In this document: positions 57,499 to 64,000 of the stretch, one piece after another
How the letters are laid out: each line of letters opens with the position of its first letter
Numbering within the stretch: the first letter of the stretch is position 1
NCBI RefSeq assembly: GCF_000308615.1
Contig: NZ_BAGB01000043.1
Coordinates: forward strand, 1 to 64,000
DNA length: 64,000 nt
Reading direction: 5' to 3'
Source: Nocardia jiangxiensis NBRC 101359
Lineage (GTDB): Bacteria > Actinomycetota > Actinomycetes > Mycobacteriales > Mycobacteriaceae
Translations under genes and position numbers: made by a program
The notes under the pieces: model-generated
Databases searched by the model: none
Told to the model about the DNA's origin: nothing
What the model saw: only the letters and a program-made list of their open reading frames with translations

Positions 57499-58936
57499 AC
57501 ACGAGTTCCGACGATCCGGCGTCATTGTCGGCTGCCCGGTATCCGCGGCGTCGCACGAATTGGCCGGTCGGTCCGGGATCATGGAATCCGTTGTTGTCGA
57601 GCACGACTCGACCGCGCGCGATGACGATCTGCGGCCATCCGCGCAACTCCTGCCCGTCGAACGGTGAGAAGTCCGTGCCCATGTGCAGATCCGATGCGAC
57701 GACCGCACGAGTCCGGTCCGGGTCGAAGACGACGAGGTCGGCGTCGTAGCCGACGGCGATGGCCCCTTTGCCCGGCAACCCGTTGATTCGGGCCGGGGCC
57801 GCGGCGAAGACCTCCACGAATCGCTGGAGCACGGCGGGATCCGAGGGCGCGCCCAATGCGTCCGACAACATCGTGAACGTGACCGGCATCCGCGTCTCGA
57901 CTCCGGGCAGGCCGTGTGGCATCTGGCGGATATCGTCGCGGCGCTCGCGCTTCTGCGTCAGGTCGTAGCAGGAGTGATCGCTGGCGATCGTATCGATCGC
58001 TCGGGCGGCGAACCGTTCACGCAGCGCCGCAACGGTTTCCGGCGAGCGCATCGGCGGGCAGCAGGCGAACCACTCCGGGAATTCGGCGGAGTAGACGCGT
58101 TCGTCGAGCGCCAGGTAGTGCGGGCAGGTCTCGGAGTGCACATCGAGCCCGGCGGCCCGCGCCGCGCCGACCAGATCGACCGCGCCGGGAGTAGACTGAT
58201 GCACGAAATACACTGCTGCACCGACATATTCGGCCATTGCGAGCACCTCGCGCACCGATGTCTCCTCGGCGAGTTCCGGGCGGGTCCGGTGCAGATGCCG
58301 GATTCCCGCCTCCCCCGCGGCGGCGTGGTGCTCGGTGCAGTCCACGATCATCGCGTCGTGCTCGGCATGGACGTAGGTCAGGCCATCCAGCCGGACCATC
58401 TCCCGCATGACCTTCAGGACGGTGTCGTCGTCGGCCATCGTCGTCCCGCGATTGGTCGTGTACACCTTGACCGATCGGATGCCGAGATCAGCCAGTTCCG
58501 CCAGTTGGTCGGGAACGGTTGGGTCCCAGGCGATCACGCACGCGTGCAAGGCGACATCGCAGCGGGCCTGCCGGGCCAGTTCCAGCTTGTTGCGAGCCGC
58601 GGCGAGCGGGGTTTCGGTGCCGTCACGAGGGATACCGAAGTCCATGATCGTGGTGGTGCCGCCCCACAGCGCGGCACGGGAGGTGAGCGCATAGTCGTCG
58701 AGAGTGCGGTAGCGGCCGGTGATCTGAGCTACGTGACAATGTCCGTCGACACCGCCCGGGATGACGACGCGGCCCGCCGCCTCGATGACCCGGGTGGCCG
58801 CCGGGACCGGCTCCGTGGCGTCGAGGACCGCTGCGATCCGGCCGCGATGGACGACTATGTGCGCGGGTCGCGCACGAGTCGCGTCGACGGCGAGAGCATG
58901 GGCGACAACGAGATCCGGTATGCGTCCCTCGATCAC
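57452..58936 (-). CDS. Dihydropyrimidinase/hydantoinase/allantoinase-family cyclic amidohydrolase
   Basis: About 494 residues. Metal ligands of the amidohydrolase fold are visible: His-x-His in 'IPGGVDGHCHVAQI', a carbamylated Lys in 'GIRSVKVYTTNRG', His residues in 'LTYVHAEHDAMI' and 'VHSETCPHYLAL', and Asp in 'TIASDHSCYDL'. It should open a cyclic amide (hydantoin, dihydropyrimidine, or similar ring) to the N-carbamoyl acid. The context with an NCS1 permease, amidase and racemase-fold protein supports an N-heterocycle or amide pathway. GTG 58936 overlaps the stop of a 17-codon upstream ORF. A perfect GntR-type palindrome (59009-59022) lies in the promoter. Confidence 0.88.
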   Translation of the reverse strand: MIEGRIPDLVVAHALAVDATRARPAHIVVHRGRIAAVLDATEPVPAATRVIEAAGRVVIPGGVDGHCHVAQITGRYRTLDDYALTSRAALWGGTTTIMDFGIPRDGTETPLAAARNKLELARQARCDVALHACVIAWDPTVPDQLAELADLGIRSVKVYTTNRGTTMADDDTVLKVMREMVRLDGLTYVHAEHDAMIVDCTEHHAAAGEAGIRHLHRTRPELAEETSVREVLAMAEYVGAAVYFVHQSTPGAVDLVGAARAAGLDVHSETCPHYLALDERVYSAEFPEWFACCPPMRSPETVAALRERFAARAIDTIASDHSCYDLTQKRERRDDIRQMPHGLPGVETRMPVTFTMLSDALGAPSDPAVLQRFVEVFAAAPARINGLPGKGAIAVGYDADLVVFDPDRTRAVVASDLHMGTDFSPFDGQELRGWPQIVIARGRVVLDNNGFHDPGPTGQFVRRRGYRAADNDAGSSELVSTFRRESGNPLVWVP

Positions 58937-58986
58937 AGCGTCACCCCGTTCCCGGGCGGCGGCCCGGTTCTGCGCACTCGTTGCAC
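58933..58986 (-). CDS. 17-residue upstream ORF (leader peptide) coupled to the amidohydrolase gene
   Basis: GTG 58986 has GGGAGG at ideal spacing and reads MQRVRRTGPPPGNGVTL before TGA at 58935-58933. That TGA overlaps the amidohydrolase GTG (GTGA), the arrangement used for translational coupling. The amidohydrolase itself has no comparably strong ribosome site. The Arg and PPP content could slow ribosomes. It may also simply be the remains of an older start. Confidence 0.45.
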   Translation of the reverse strand: MQRVRRTGPPPGNGVTL

Positions 58987-59008
58987 GATAGCCTCCCGTC
59001 GGAATCAG

Positions 59009-59022
59009 TTTGGTATACCAAA
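59009..59022. promoter_or_regulatory. GntR-type operator 1 (amidohydrolase promoter)
   Basis: TTTGGTATACCAAA, a perfect 14-base palindrome, 23 bases upstream of the leader-ORF start. Copy 1 of six. Confidence 0.75.
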
Positions 59023-59055
59023 GAGTGCCCAGCAGGGCGCCCCGCGTCAAGATTG

Positions 59056-59069
59056 CTTGGTATACCTTA
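59056..59069. promoter_or_regulatory. GntR-type operator 2 (amidohydrolase/gntR intergenic)
   Basis: CTTGGTATACCTTA keeps the symmetrical core TGGTATACC and lies 47 bases from operator 1, about four and a half helical turns. Confidence 0.6.
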
Positions 59070-59172
59070 ATCAGGGATTAACATGGTCAGGACCGGTGAG
59101 GACCTACCCGGGAGCACTGCTCACGATCGCCGAAGCCGCCTGACCGCGAGCGACCCGGTAGTGTGGAATCAC

Positions 59173-59186
59173 TTTGGTATACCGCA
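59173..59186. promoter_or_regulatory. GntR-type operator 3 (gntR promoter)
   Basis: TTTGGTATACCGCA, a perfect left half and core with a weaker right half, 54 bases upstream of the regulator's own start; suggests autoregulation. Confidence 0.65.
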
Positions 59187-59239
59187 ATCCCGACACAACA
59201 GGGCGATACCGAGATTCGACGGATGAGGTGATCAATCCA

Positions 59240-59911
59240 GTGACGACAGAGCAGACCGCGACCGTCCTCGAATGGACGCGACTGCGCGACGAGGTCTGCG
59301 AACAGCTGCGGGATCGGATCATCGCCGGACAGTTCGAGCCTGGGCACCGGCTCGTGGAACGCGATCTCGCCGAGCAGTTCGGGGTCTCCCGGATTCCCGT
59401 CCGGGAGGCGATCCAGACCCTGATCACCGAGGGTTTCGTGGAGGTGCTGTCCCCGCGCAAGATCGTGGTGAAACGGATTTCGCAGCGCGATGTCGAGGAA
59501 TTGTTCGGCGTCCGCGAGGCGCTGGAGACATACGCGGCCCGCGAGGCCACGCTACGCGCCGACGCCGGCGACCTGCGCACGCTGGCGCGCCTGGTCGAGA
59601 AGGCGCGGCGGGCGACCCTGTCCGGCCATCCCGACCGGATCAGCCGGGCCAACGCCGAATTCCACCGGCACATCATCGATATGGCCGGGAATCGGCTGTT
59701 GGCCGACCTGCTGCGGCCGCTCGAGGGGCGGCTGCGGTGGCTGTTCCAGCAGACCGACGACCCGGGCCAGTTGTGGTGCGAGCATCGGGCGTTGTACGAG
59801 GCGATCGCCTCGGGCGATGCGCAGATCGCCGCCGACCACGCGTTGCGCCATGTGCGGGAGAACCGTGCCATCGCCTTGAACCTGCTATTCGGCGACGACC
59901 GGATGCAGTGA
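59240..59911 (+). CDS. GntR-family regulator, FadR/FCD subfamily
   Basis: About 223 residues. The winged helix has 'EQLRDRIIAGQFEPGHRLVE', 'DLAEQFGVSRIPVREAIQTL' and 'VEVLSPRKIVVKRIS'. The FCD ligand domain has 'LFGVREALETYAAREATLR', 'ANAEFHRHIIDMAGNRLLAD' and 'WCEHRALYEAIASGDAQIAA', with the Asp/His residues that bind a metal in this subfamily. FCD regulators sense small organic acids or amides and bind T-G-G-T-n-n-A-C-C-A-like palindromes, just what is repeated around this cluster. GTG 59240 follows GAGGTGAT at good distance; the open frame starts earlier. The 3' end overlaps the convergent racemase gene by 27 bases. Confidence 0.92.
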   Translation: MTTEQTATVLEWTRLRDEVCEQLRDRIIAGQFEPGHRLVERDLAEQFGVSRIPVREAIQTLITEGFVEVLSPRKIVVKRISQRDVEELFGVREALETYAAREATLRADAGDLRTLARLVEKARRATLSGHPDRISRANAEFHRHIIDMAGNRLLADLLRPLEGRLRWLFQQTDDPGQLWCEHRALYEAIASGDAQIAADHALRHVRENRAIALNLLFGDDRMQ

Positions 59912-61066
59912 GCGCGTGGCGATCTCGGCGTCGTCCAGGATCTGCGCAATCGCGTCCACCGCGACGTGCAAGGATTTGCGGTCCGCCTCGCCCCACTCCC
60001 GTTCGCGCAGACTGTGCACCGACAGCCATCCCGCCATGGCCTCGCCGCGCACGACCGGGCCGAGCATCTGCGCCCGCACGCCGTAGACCTCGCGCAGTGC
60101 GATCGGCGGCAGCGGATCGTCACGGAAGTTGGTCTGCACCAACAGCTCCCGATGTTCTTCCAGCCACTCGACGGTGTTCAGCCGACGCTGGTCGAGCGAG
60201 GCGTCCCGCCGGATCGAACGCACCCCGTCACGCAACGCCTCGGCAGCGGTGAGATCGACCTGCAACCCCAGTTCGGGCAGATCGATGCGCAAGGTGGTTC
60301 GGTCTGCTCCGGTCGCATCCAGTAGCGCCTCGGCCGTGCGCTGAAATTCATTGCGCACGTTGCCCGCCCACAGCAGCTCCCCCCAGCCGGGCACCCTCGC
60401 CCCGGTGGCCCGCAGGGTCCGCCAGAGCGTCGCGGTGACGCTGTCGAAGACCGGAATACCCAACTCGGCCTCGGCGCCCGCGGCCACCGCGGCCCCGAAG
60501 ACGTTCGTGCACACCACCGCGACCGCGTGCGCGCCACCGGTCCCCGCCGCGGTCACCATCCGCCGCACCCGAGCCTCCGGCACCTCGGCGAACGCCGCGT
60601 TGTCGGTCAGACCGAGATGTTCCTGTGCGACACAATCGATTCCCGCATCCCGATACACCGCGCGAATACGTTCGGTCACCTCGGTCGTATACGGCACGAC
60701 GAGCCCGAGGCGGGTGACGCCGTAGGCGCGGCAGGCTTCCAGCAGCGCCAGAGTCGATGTGGTGACCTCGATTCCGGTCGCCTCCGCGAGCGTGGCACAC
60801 AGTGCGCGGTCGTGGTCTATTCCCAGCCACGATCCCGCGGTGCCGTTCCAGGCGATGATGTCCACGCCGGCGTCGGCCAGCGACCGCGCGGCCGCCAGCA
60901 TCGGTTCGGTGGCGAACTGCCTGTCGGCGGCGGGGTCGAGTCCGATCCGGGTGACCGGCACGCGAGCGAAATGTACTGACACCCGGTCGATCTCGGACAG
61001 CATCCGCGACGTCGTCGGCTCCAGGCAGGTGTTCGACGAGGGGACGATCATTCCGACTCGGTACAC
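59885..61066 (-). CDS. Asp/Glu racemase-fold (maleate isomerase/AMDase-like) protein with C-terminal GAF domain
   Basis: About 393 residues. Residues 1-235 follow the maleate isomerase/arylmalonate decarboxylase/Asp-Glu racemase fold: 'YRVGMIVPSSNTCLEP', 'VDIIAWNGTAGSWLGIDHD', 'RLGLVVPYTTEVTERIRAVY' and the C-terminal catalytic Cys in 'AVAVVCTNVFGAAV'. The first catalytic Cys of two-Cys racemases is replaced ('NGTAGSW'), as in single-Cys AMDase-type enzymes. Residues about 250-385 look like a GAF domain ('NTVEWLEEHRELLVQTNF', 'VYGVRAQMLGPVVRGEAMAG', 'SLHVAVDAIAQILDD'). This enzyme-GAF fusion is unusual and may be allosteric. Two operator-like palindromes lie upstream. Confidence 0.82.
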   Translation of the reverse strand: MYRVGMIVPSSNTCLEPTTSRMLSEIDRVSVHFARVPVTRIGLDPAADRQFATEPMLAAARSLADAGVDIIAWNGTAGSWLGIDHDRALCATLAEATGIEVTTSTLALLEACRAYGVTRLGLVVPYTTEVTERIRAVYRDAGIDCVAQEHLGLTDNAAFAEVPEARVRRMVTAAGTGGAHAVAVVCTNVFGAAVAAGAEAELGIPVFDSVTATLWRTLRATGARVPGWGELLWAGNVRNEFQRTAEALLDATGADRTTLRIDLPELGLQVDLTAAEALRDGVRSIRRDASLDQRRLNTVEWLEEHRELLVQTNFRDDPLPPIALREVYGVRAQMLGPVVRGEAMAGWLSVHSLREREWGEADRKSLHVAVDAIAQILDDAEIATRSLHPVVAE

Positions 61067-61107
61067 GTGTCACTCCTCCATACGTTGAACCGGACCTTCG
61101 CACCGAG

Positions 61108-61121
61108 TTTGGTATGCCAAA
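61108..61121. promoter_or_regulatory. GntR-type operator 4 (racemase-fold gene promoter)
   Basis: TTTGGTATGCCAAA, palindromic except one central base, 41 bases upstream of the gene start at 61066. Confidence 0.7.
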
Positions 61122-61180
61122 TCGCCGCACCTGTTACAGGCAGGTTCTCACTCTGTTTCCCCGGAAAACGGCACGTTAAG

Positions 61181-61194
61181 TTTGGTATTCCAAA
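61181..61194. promoter_or_regulatory. GntR-type operator 5
   Basis: TTTGGTATTCCAAA, one central mismatch, 73 bases (seven helical turns) from operator 4. Confidence 0.7.
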
Positions 61195-61321
61195 TTGCTT
61201 GCACAGTTCGCCCAACGAAGCCATAAGCACAGGTAGAGGGAAATTTTTGCGACGAGGAAACCGGCGGGAGAACCGGTTGACATCCGGCGCGACGCCCCCG
61301 AATCTCAGTGCTGTCCGGCTA

Positions 61322-61335
61322 TTTGGAATACCAAA
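61322..61335. promoter_or_regulatory. GntR-type operator 6 (permease promoter)
   Basis: TTTGGAATACCAAA, one central mismatch, 38 bases upstream of the permease ATG. Confidence 0.7.
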
Positions 61336-61373
61336 GAGGCCCGAGGCGTCCCCTCTCTTCCGCTGGAGCAGTC

Positions 61374-62693
61374 ATGTCCGCAAACTCCCACGAGCCGCAC
61401 CTCGAACTGGCCGAGGAATACGAGCACGAACCCGTTCCCCACACCGCCCGCCGCAGCACGCTGTCCATCGCCGCGGTGTGGTTCGGCTTCCCGATGAACC
61501 TGGGCAACGCGGTCTTCGGCGGCGTGATCGTCTACAACCTCGGCGTCATCGCGGGCCTGTCCGCGCTGCTGCTGGGCAACCTCATCCTGTTCGGCTACGT
61601 CGGCGCGCTGAGCTACATCGCCGGACGCACCGGCAAGAGCTTCTCGTTGCAGGCCGCGGCCACCTTCGGCAGTACCGGCCGCCGGATCGCCGCGGCTTTC
61701 CTCGCGACCGTCGTCATCGGCTGGTTCTCCTTCCAGATCGGGCTCACCGGAACGACTCTGCGCGATGCGCCGGGCTGGCCCGCACTGCTGGCCGCCGCGG
61801 CCGGCTGTGTGCTGTACACCCTGGTGACCATCGTGGGCATCCGGGCGCTGTCCTGGCTCGGGATGATCGCGGCGCCGCTGTTCGTCGTGCTGGCCGCCGT
61901 GGCACTGTGGTTCGGGGCGGCCGGCAACGGGCTGACCGTGCACCAGGTGCTCGGCTACCACGGTGGCGGGACCGCGCTGTCGTTCGGCGCCGCGGTCAGC
62001 ATCGTCGTGGCCGGATTCGCCGACTCCGGCACCATGACAGCCGATTTCACCCGCTGGGCGAAGAACGGCCGGGCCGCGGTCGGGGCCACTTTCTGGGCCT
62101 TCCCGATCTCGAACTTCATCGCCTACGCCATCGGCGGTCTGGTGGTCGCGGTCGGCGGATCGGCGCATCCCGCCACCGACGGTGGCGGCTTCCTCGGACT
62201 GCTGACCGGGCACGGCCCGCTGCTGACCGGCATCGCGGTCGCGTTCGTGTACATCAACCTCGGCTCGGTGGCCTCGCACTGCCTGTACAACGGGGCGCTG
62301 GGGTGGTCCGGCATCACCCGCCTCGGGATGCGGCCGGTCGCGGTGATCCTCGGCGTGGTCGGCCTGGTCACCGCACTCACCGGGGTGTGGAGCCATTTCC
62401 TGGACTGGCTCAATCTGCTCGGCATCTTCGTACCGCCGATCGGTGCGGTCCTGATCGTCGACCAATTGGTGCTGCGCCGCGCGATCGGGCGAGAGTCGTT
62501 CCGCCCCACCGCCTTCGCCGCGTGGGCACTGGGCGCCGCGGTCGCCACCGTGGCGCACTATCTGGTGCCGGGCTCGGTCGACGCCGTGATCGGCATCGTG
62601 GCCGCCGGACTGGTGTACGCCGCGATGGAGAAGCTGCGGCGGCCCCGAACCGTCGCCGCGCTGGTCACCGAAACCCAGGTGGCACAGGCATGA
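61374..62693 (+). CDS. NCS1-type purine/cytosine/hydantoin permease
   Basis: About 439 residues with 12 membrane helices. The N-terminal 'HTARRSTLSIAAVWFGFPMN' and 'NLILFGYVGALSYIAGRTG' are typical of the cytosine permease (CodB-like) group. 'GFADSGTMTADFTRWAKNGR' and 'FAFPISNFIAYAIGG' (written here as 'FWAFPISNFIAYAIGG') match helix 6-8 positions involved in substrate and sodium binding. It should import a nucleobase, hydantoin or similar N-heterocycle, consistent with the amidohydrolase nearby. The stop overlaps the amidase ATG by 4 bases (ATGA), so the two are coupled. Confidence 0.9.
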   Translation: MSANSHEPHLELAEEYEHEPVPHTARRSTLSIAAVWFGFPMNLGNAVFGGVIVYNLGVIAGLSALLLGNLILFGYVGALSYIAGRTGKSFSLQAAATFGSTGRRIAAAFLATVVIGWFSFQIGLTGTTLRDAPGWPALLAAAAGCVLYTLVTIVGIRALSWLGMIAAPLFVVLAAVALWFGAAGNGLTVHQVLGYHGGGTALSFGAAVSIVVAGFADSGTMTADFTRWAKNGRAAVGATFWAFPISNFIAYAIGGLVVAVGGSAHPATDGGGFLGLLTGHGPLLTGIAVAFVYINLGSVASHCLYNGALGWSGITRLGMRPVAVILGVVGLVTALTGVWSHFLDWLNLLGIFVPPIGAVLIVDQLVLRRAIGRESFRPTAFAAWALGAAVATVAHYLVPGSVDAVIGIVAAGLVYAAMEKLRRPRTVAALVTETQVAQA

Positions 62694-64000
62694 TCGATAC
62701 GCGAACAACGCAGCCGAGCGCCACCGAACTGGCACGCGGACTCGCCACCGGTGCACTGTCCCCGGTCGAGATCGTCGAGGACGCTCTGGCGCGCGTCGCG
62801 GAGGCCGACTCGCAATTGCACGCCTTCTGCACTCCCACTCCCGAGATCGCCCGAGAGCGGGCCCGGCAGTCCGAGCGAGAACTGCGCGCCGGAACGGCCG
62901 GGCCGCTGGCGGGGATCCCGTACGCGGTGAAGGATCTGATCTGCACCAAGGGAATTCGCACCACCTCGGGTTCGGTGGTGTACGCCGATTTCGTCCCCGA
63001 GCAGGACGACGTCTGCGTCGAGCGGCTGGACGACGCCGGTGCGATCAGCTTGGGCAAGACCAATGCCAGCGAATTCGGTTACAGCGCAACGGGAGCCAAT
63101 CCGTTGTTCCCGACCACTCGCAACCCGTGGGATCCCACGCGCACCCCCGGTGGGTCCAGCGCCGGATCGGCGTCCGCGGTGGCGGCGGGCATGGTTCCGT
63201 TCGCCCTCGGCAGCGACGGCGGCGGCTCGATCCGCATCCCGGCAGCGCTCACCGGAACGGTCGGGTTCAAACCGTCGATGGGACGAGTGCCGGTGTATCC
63301 GGGCTGCCGGGACGAGCGCTATCCGGGCGTCTCGGGATGGGAGAGCATCGAACACATCGGTCCCATCGCGCGCACCGTGCCGGACATCGCCCTGGCGATG
63401 ACCGTGCTGGCCGGGCCAGATCCACGCGACCGGCACACGCTGCCCGCAGGTGACCTCGACTGGCAGGCCGCCGTCCACGATCCGGACATCCGCGGCATCC
63501 GCATCGGCTACAGCGCCGACTTCGGCTACCTCACCGTCGATCCGGAGGTGCGCGCGGCGGCGGACCGCGCCGCCGCCGCATTCGAATCCGAACTCGGCTG
63601 TGTGGTAACCGAATTCGTGCCGGACTGGGAGGATCCCGCGCAGCACTTCACGGCACTGATCATGGCCGAGACCGATCTGGTGGGCATGCGCGCGCTGCTG
63701 CCCGAGTTCCGGGAGCGGATGTCCCCGCACCTGGTGGCCATGCTGGAAACCGACTGGACCGCAGAGGATTTCACCCAGGCGAACCTGATGCGCAAGTCCG
63801 TGGTCAACCGGATGGCCCGGATCATGAGCCGCTTCGACCTGCTGCTCACGCCCACCGCGGCCGTCCCCGCCTTCCCGCTCGGCATCGAGGGCCCCACCGA
63901 AATCGACGGCCGGGCGGTATCGGCGACCGCCTGGCAGGGCTTCACTCCGATAGCCAACCTCACCGGCCAACCCGCGATCAGCCTCCCCGCGGGCACGACC
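62690..64000 (+). CDS. Amidase-signature family amidase (3' end beyond window)
   Basis: The frame is open for 437 codons to the window edge. Starting 'MIDTRTTQPSATELARGL', it shows the full amidase-signature catalytic triad Ser-cisSer-Lys: Lys in 'GIPYAVKDLICTKG', the Gly/Ser stretch 'TPGGSSAGSASAVAAGMVP' and 'LGSDGGGSIRIPAAL'. Family length is 450-500 residues, so only the last few dozen are missing. It hydrolyses an amide or carbamoyl bond, plausibly downstream of ring opening in this cluster. ATG 62690 overlaps the permease stop. Confidence 0.93.
   Translation, partial: MIDTRTTQPSATELARGLATGALSPVEIVEDALARVAEADSQLHAFCTPTPEIARERARQSERELRAGTAGPLAGIPYAVKDLICTKGIRTTSGSVVYADFVPEQDDVCVERLDDAGAISLGKTNASEFGYSATGANPLFPTTRNPWDPTRTPGGSSAGSASAVAAGMVPFALGSDGGGSIRIPAALTGTVGFKPSMGRVPVYPGCRDERYPGVSGWESIEHIGPIARTVPDIALAMTVLAGPDPRDRHTLPAGDLDWQAAVHDPDIRGIRIGYSADFGYLTVDPEVRAAADRAAAAFESELGCVVTEFVPDWEDPAQHFTALIMAETDLVGMRALLPEFRERMSPHLVAMLETDWTAEDFTQANLMRKSVVNRMARIMSRFDLLLTPTAAVPAFPLGIEGPTEIDGRAVSATAWQGFTPIANLTGQPAISLPAGTT

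Larger units (their letters stand above)
61067..61373. other. Divergent promoter region with three GntR-type operators
   Basis: About 300 bases between the racemase-fold gene and the permease gene. It contains operators at 61108, 61181 and 61322 (listed separately), plus a purine/AT-rich patch around 61230-61255. No gene was recognised. The three sites would let one regulator control both divergent units. Confidence 0.6.

Noticed and set aside
61305..63970. Long minus-strand open frames opposite the permease and amidase genes
   Set aside because: They mirror conserved plus-strand genes and encode low-complexity Arg/Gly/Asp-rich sequence.

Overview
The window is high-GC, gene-dense actinobacterial DNA that looks like a chromosome segment of a Nocardia-like member of the Corynebacteriales (Mycobacteriales). 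The core from about 26.2 to 43.8 kb matches the gene neighbourhood known around Mycobacterium tuberculosis Rv1473-Rv1485: an ABC-F ATPase, a small HTH protein, the TetR regulator AcnR, aconitase, a small membrane protein, the NlpC/P60 endopeptidase RipA, MoxR1, a DUF58 protein, a VWA protein, FabG1/MabA, InhA and ferrochelatase. With an Emb-type arabinosyltransferase this implies a mycolate/arabinogalactan envelope. No rRNA, tRNA, CRISPR array, transposase or phage gene was seen. The genus is inferred, not proven.

Layout. 0-8 kb: VTT-domain membrane protein, SAM methyltransferase, Ser/Thr kinase, two tandem DapB-like reductases (the first with an apparent frameshift), a saccharopine-dehydrogenase-like reductase, and an MFS exporter read in frame into a MarR regulator. 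8-16 kb: a secreted Rpf-like protein with a long leader, then a three-gene operon (lipoprotein, fused MalF-MalG-like permease, membrane/TPR protein) with no ATPase, then SPFH and NfeD genes. 16-25.7 kb: DUF3097 protein, a cytosolic hybrid kinase with eight HAMP units and its receiver partner, a decayed WYL regulator, and several small metabolic or secreted genes. 26-44 kb: the conserved envelope/aconitase block, into which a two-gene ATP-grasp cassette (39.6-41.1 kb) is inserted. This cassette looks like a graspetide-type RiPP locus. 44-49 kb: SDR, Pro/Gln-rich membrane protein, lone lycopene cyclase, MFS and HxlR genes. 49-57.5 kb: a damaged rhamnose locus (LacI, MFS, 5'-clipped mutarotase, and a chimera of rhamnose isomerase core with a glycosyltransferase C-terminus), a lone arabinosyltransferase, and a junction of an isochorismatase head with an alpha/beta-hydrolase tail. 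57.5-64 kb: an amide/hydantoin-type catabolic cluster (dihydropyrimidinase-like hydrolase, FCD-type GntR, Asp/Glu-racemase-fold protein with GAF, NCS1 permease, amidase running off the end) with six copies of a TTTGGTATnCCAAA-like palindrome.

How it fits together. AcnR lies downstream of acn, and a perfect match to the known AcnR box lies upstream of acn, so this pair is a local feedback circuit. RipA, the Rpf-like protein, MoxR1 and the DUF58/VWA proteins act in cell-wall remodelling, and MabA-InhA in mycolate elongation. The GntR palindromes tie the last cluster into one local regulon. Several loci show fusion or decay, which may be genuine genome erosion or, for single-base events, sequencing error.

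The most novel-looking elements are the ATP-grasp/precursor pair with twin upstream palindromes, the ATPase-less permease/lipoprotein/TPR operon, and the two deletion-type gene chimeras either side of the arabinosyltransferase gene.
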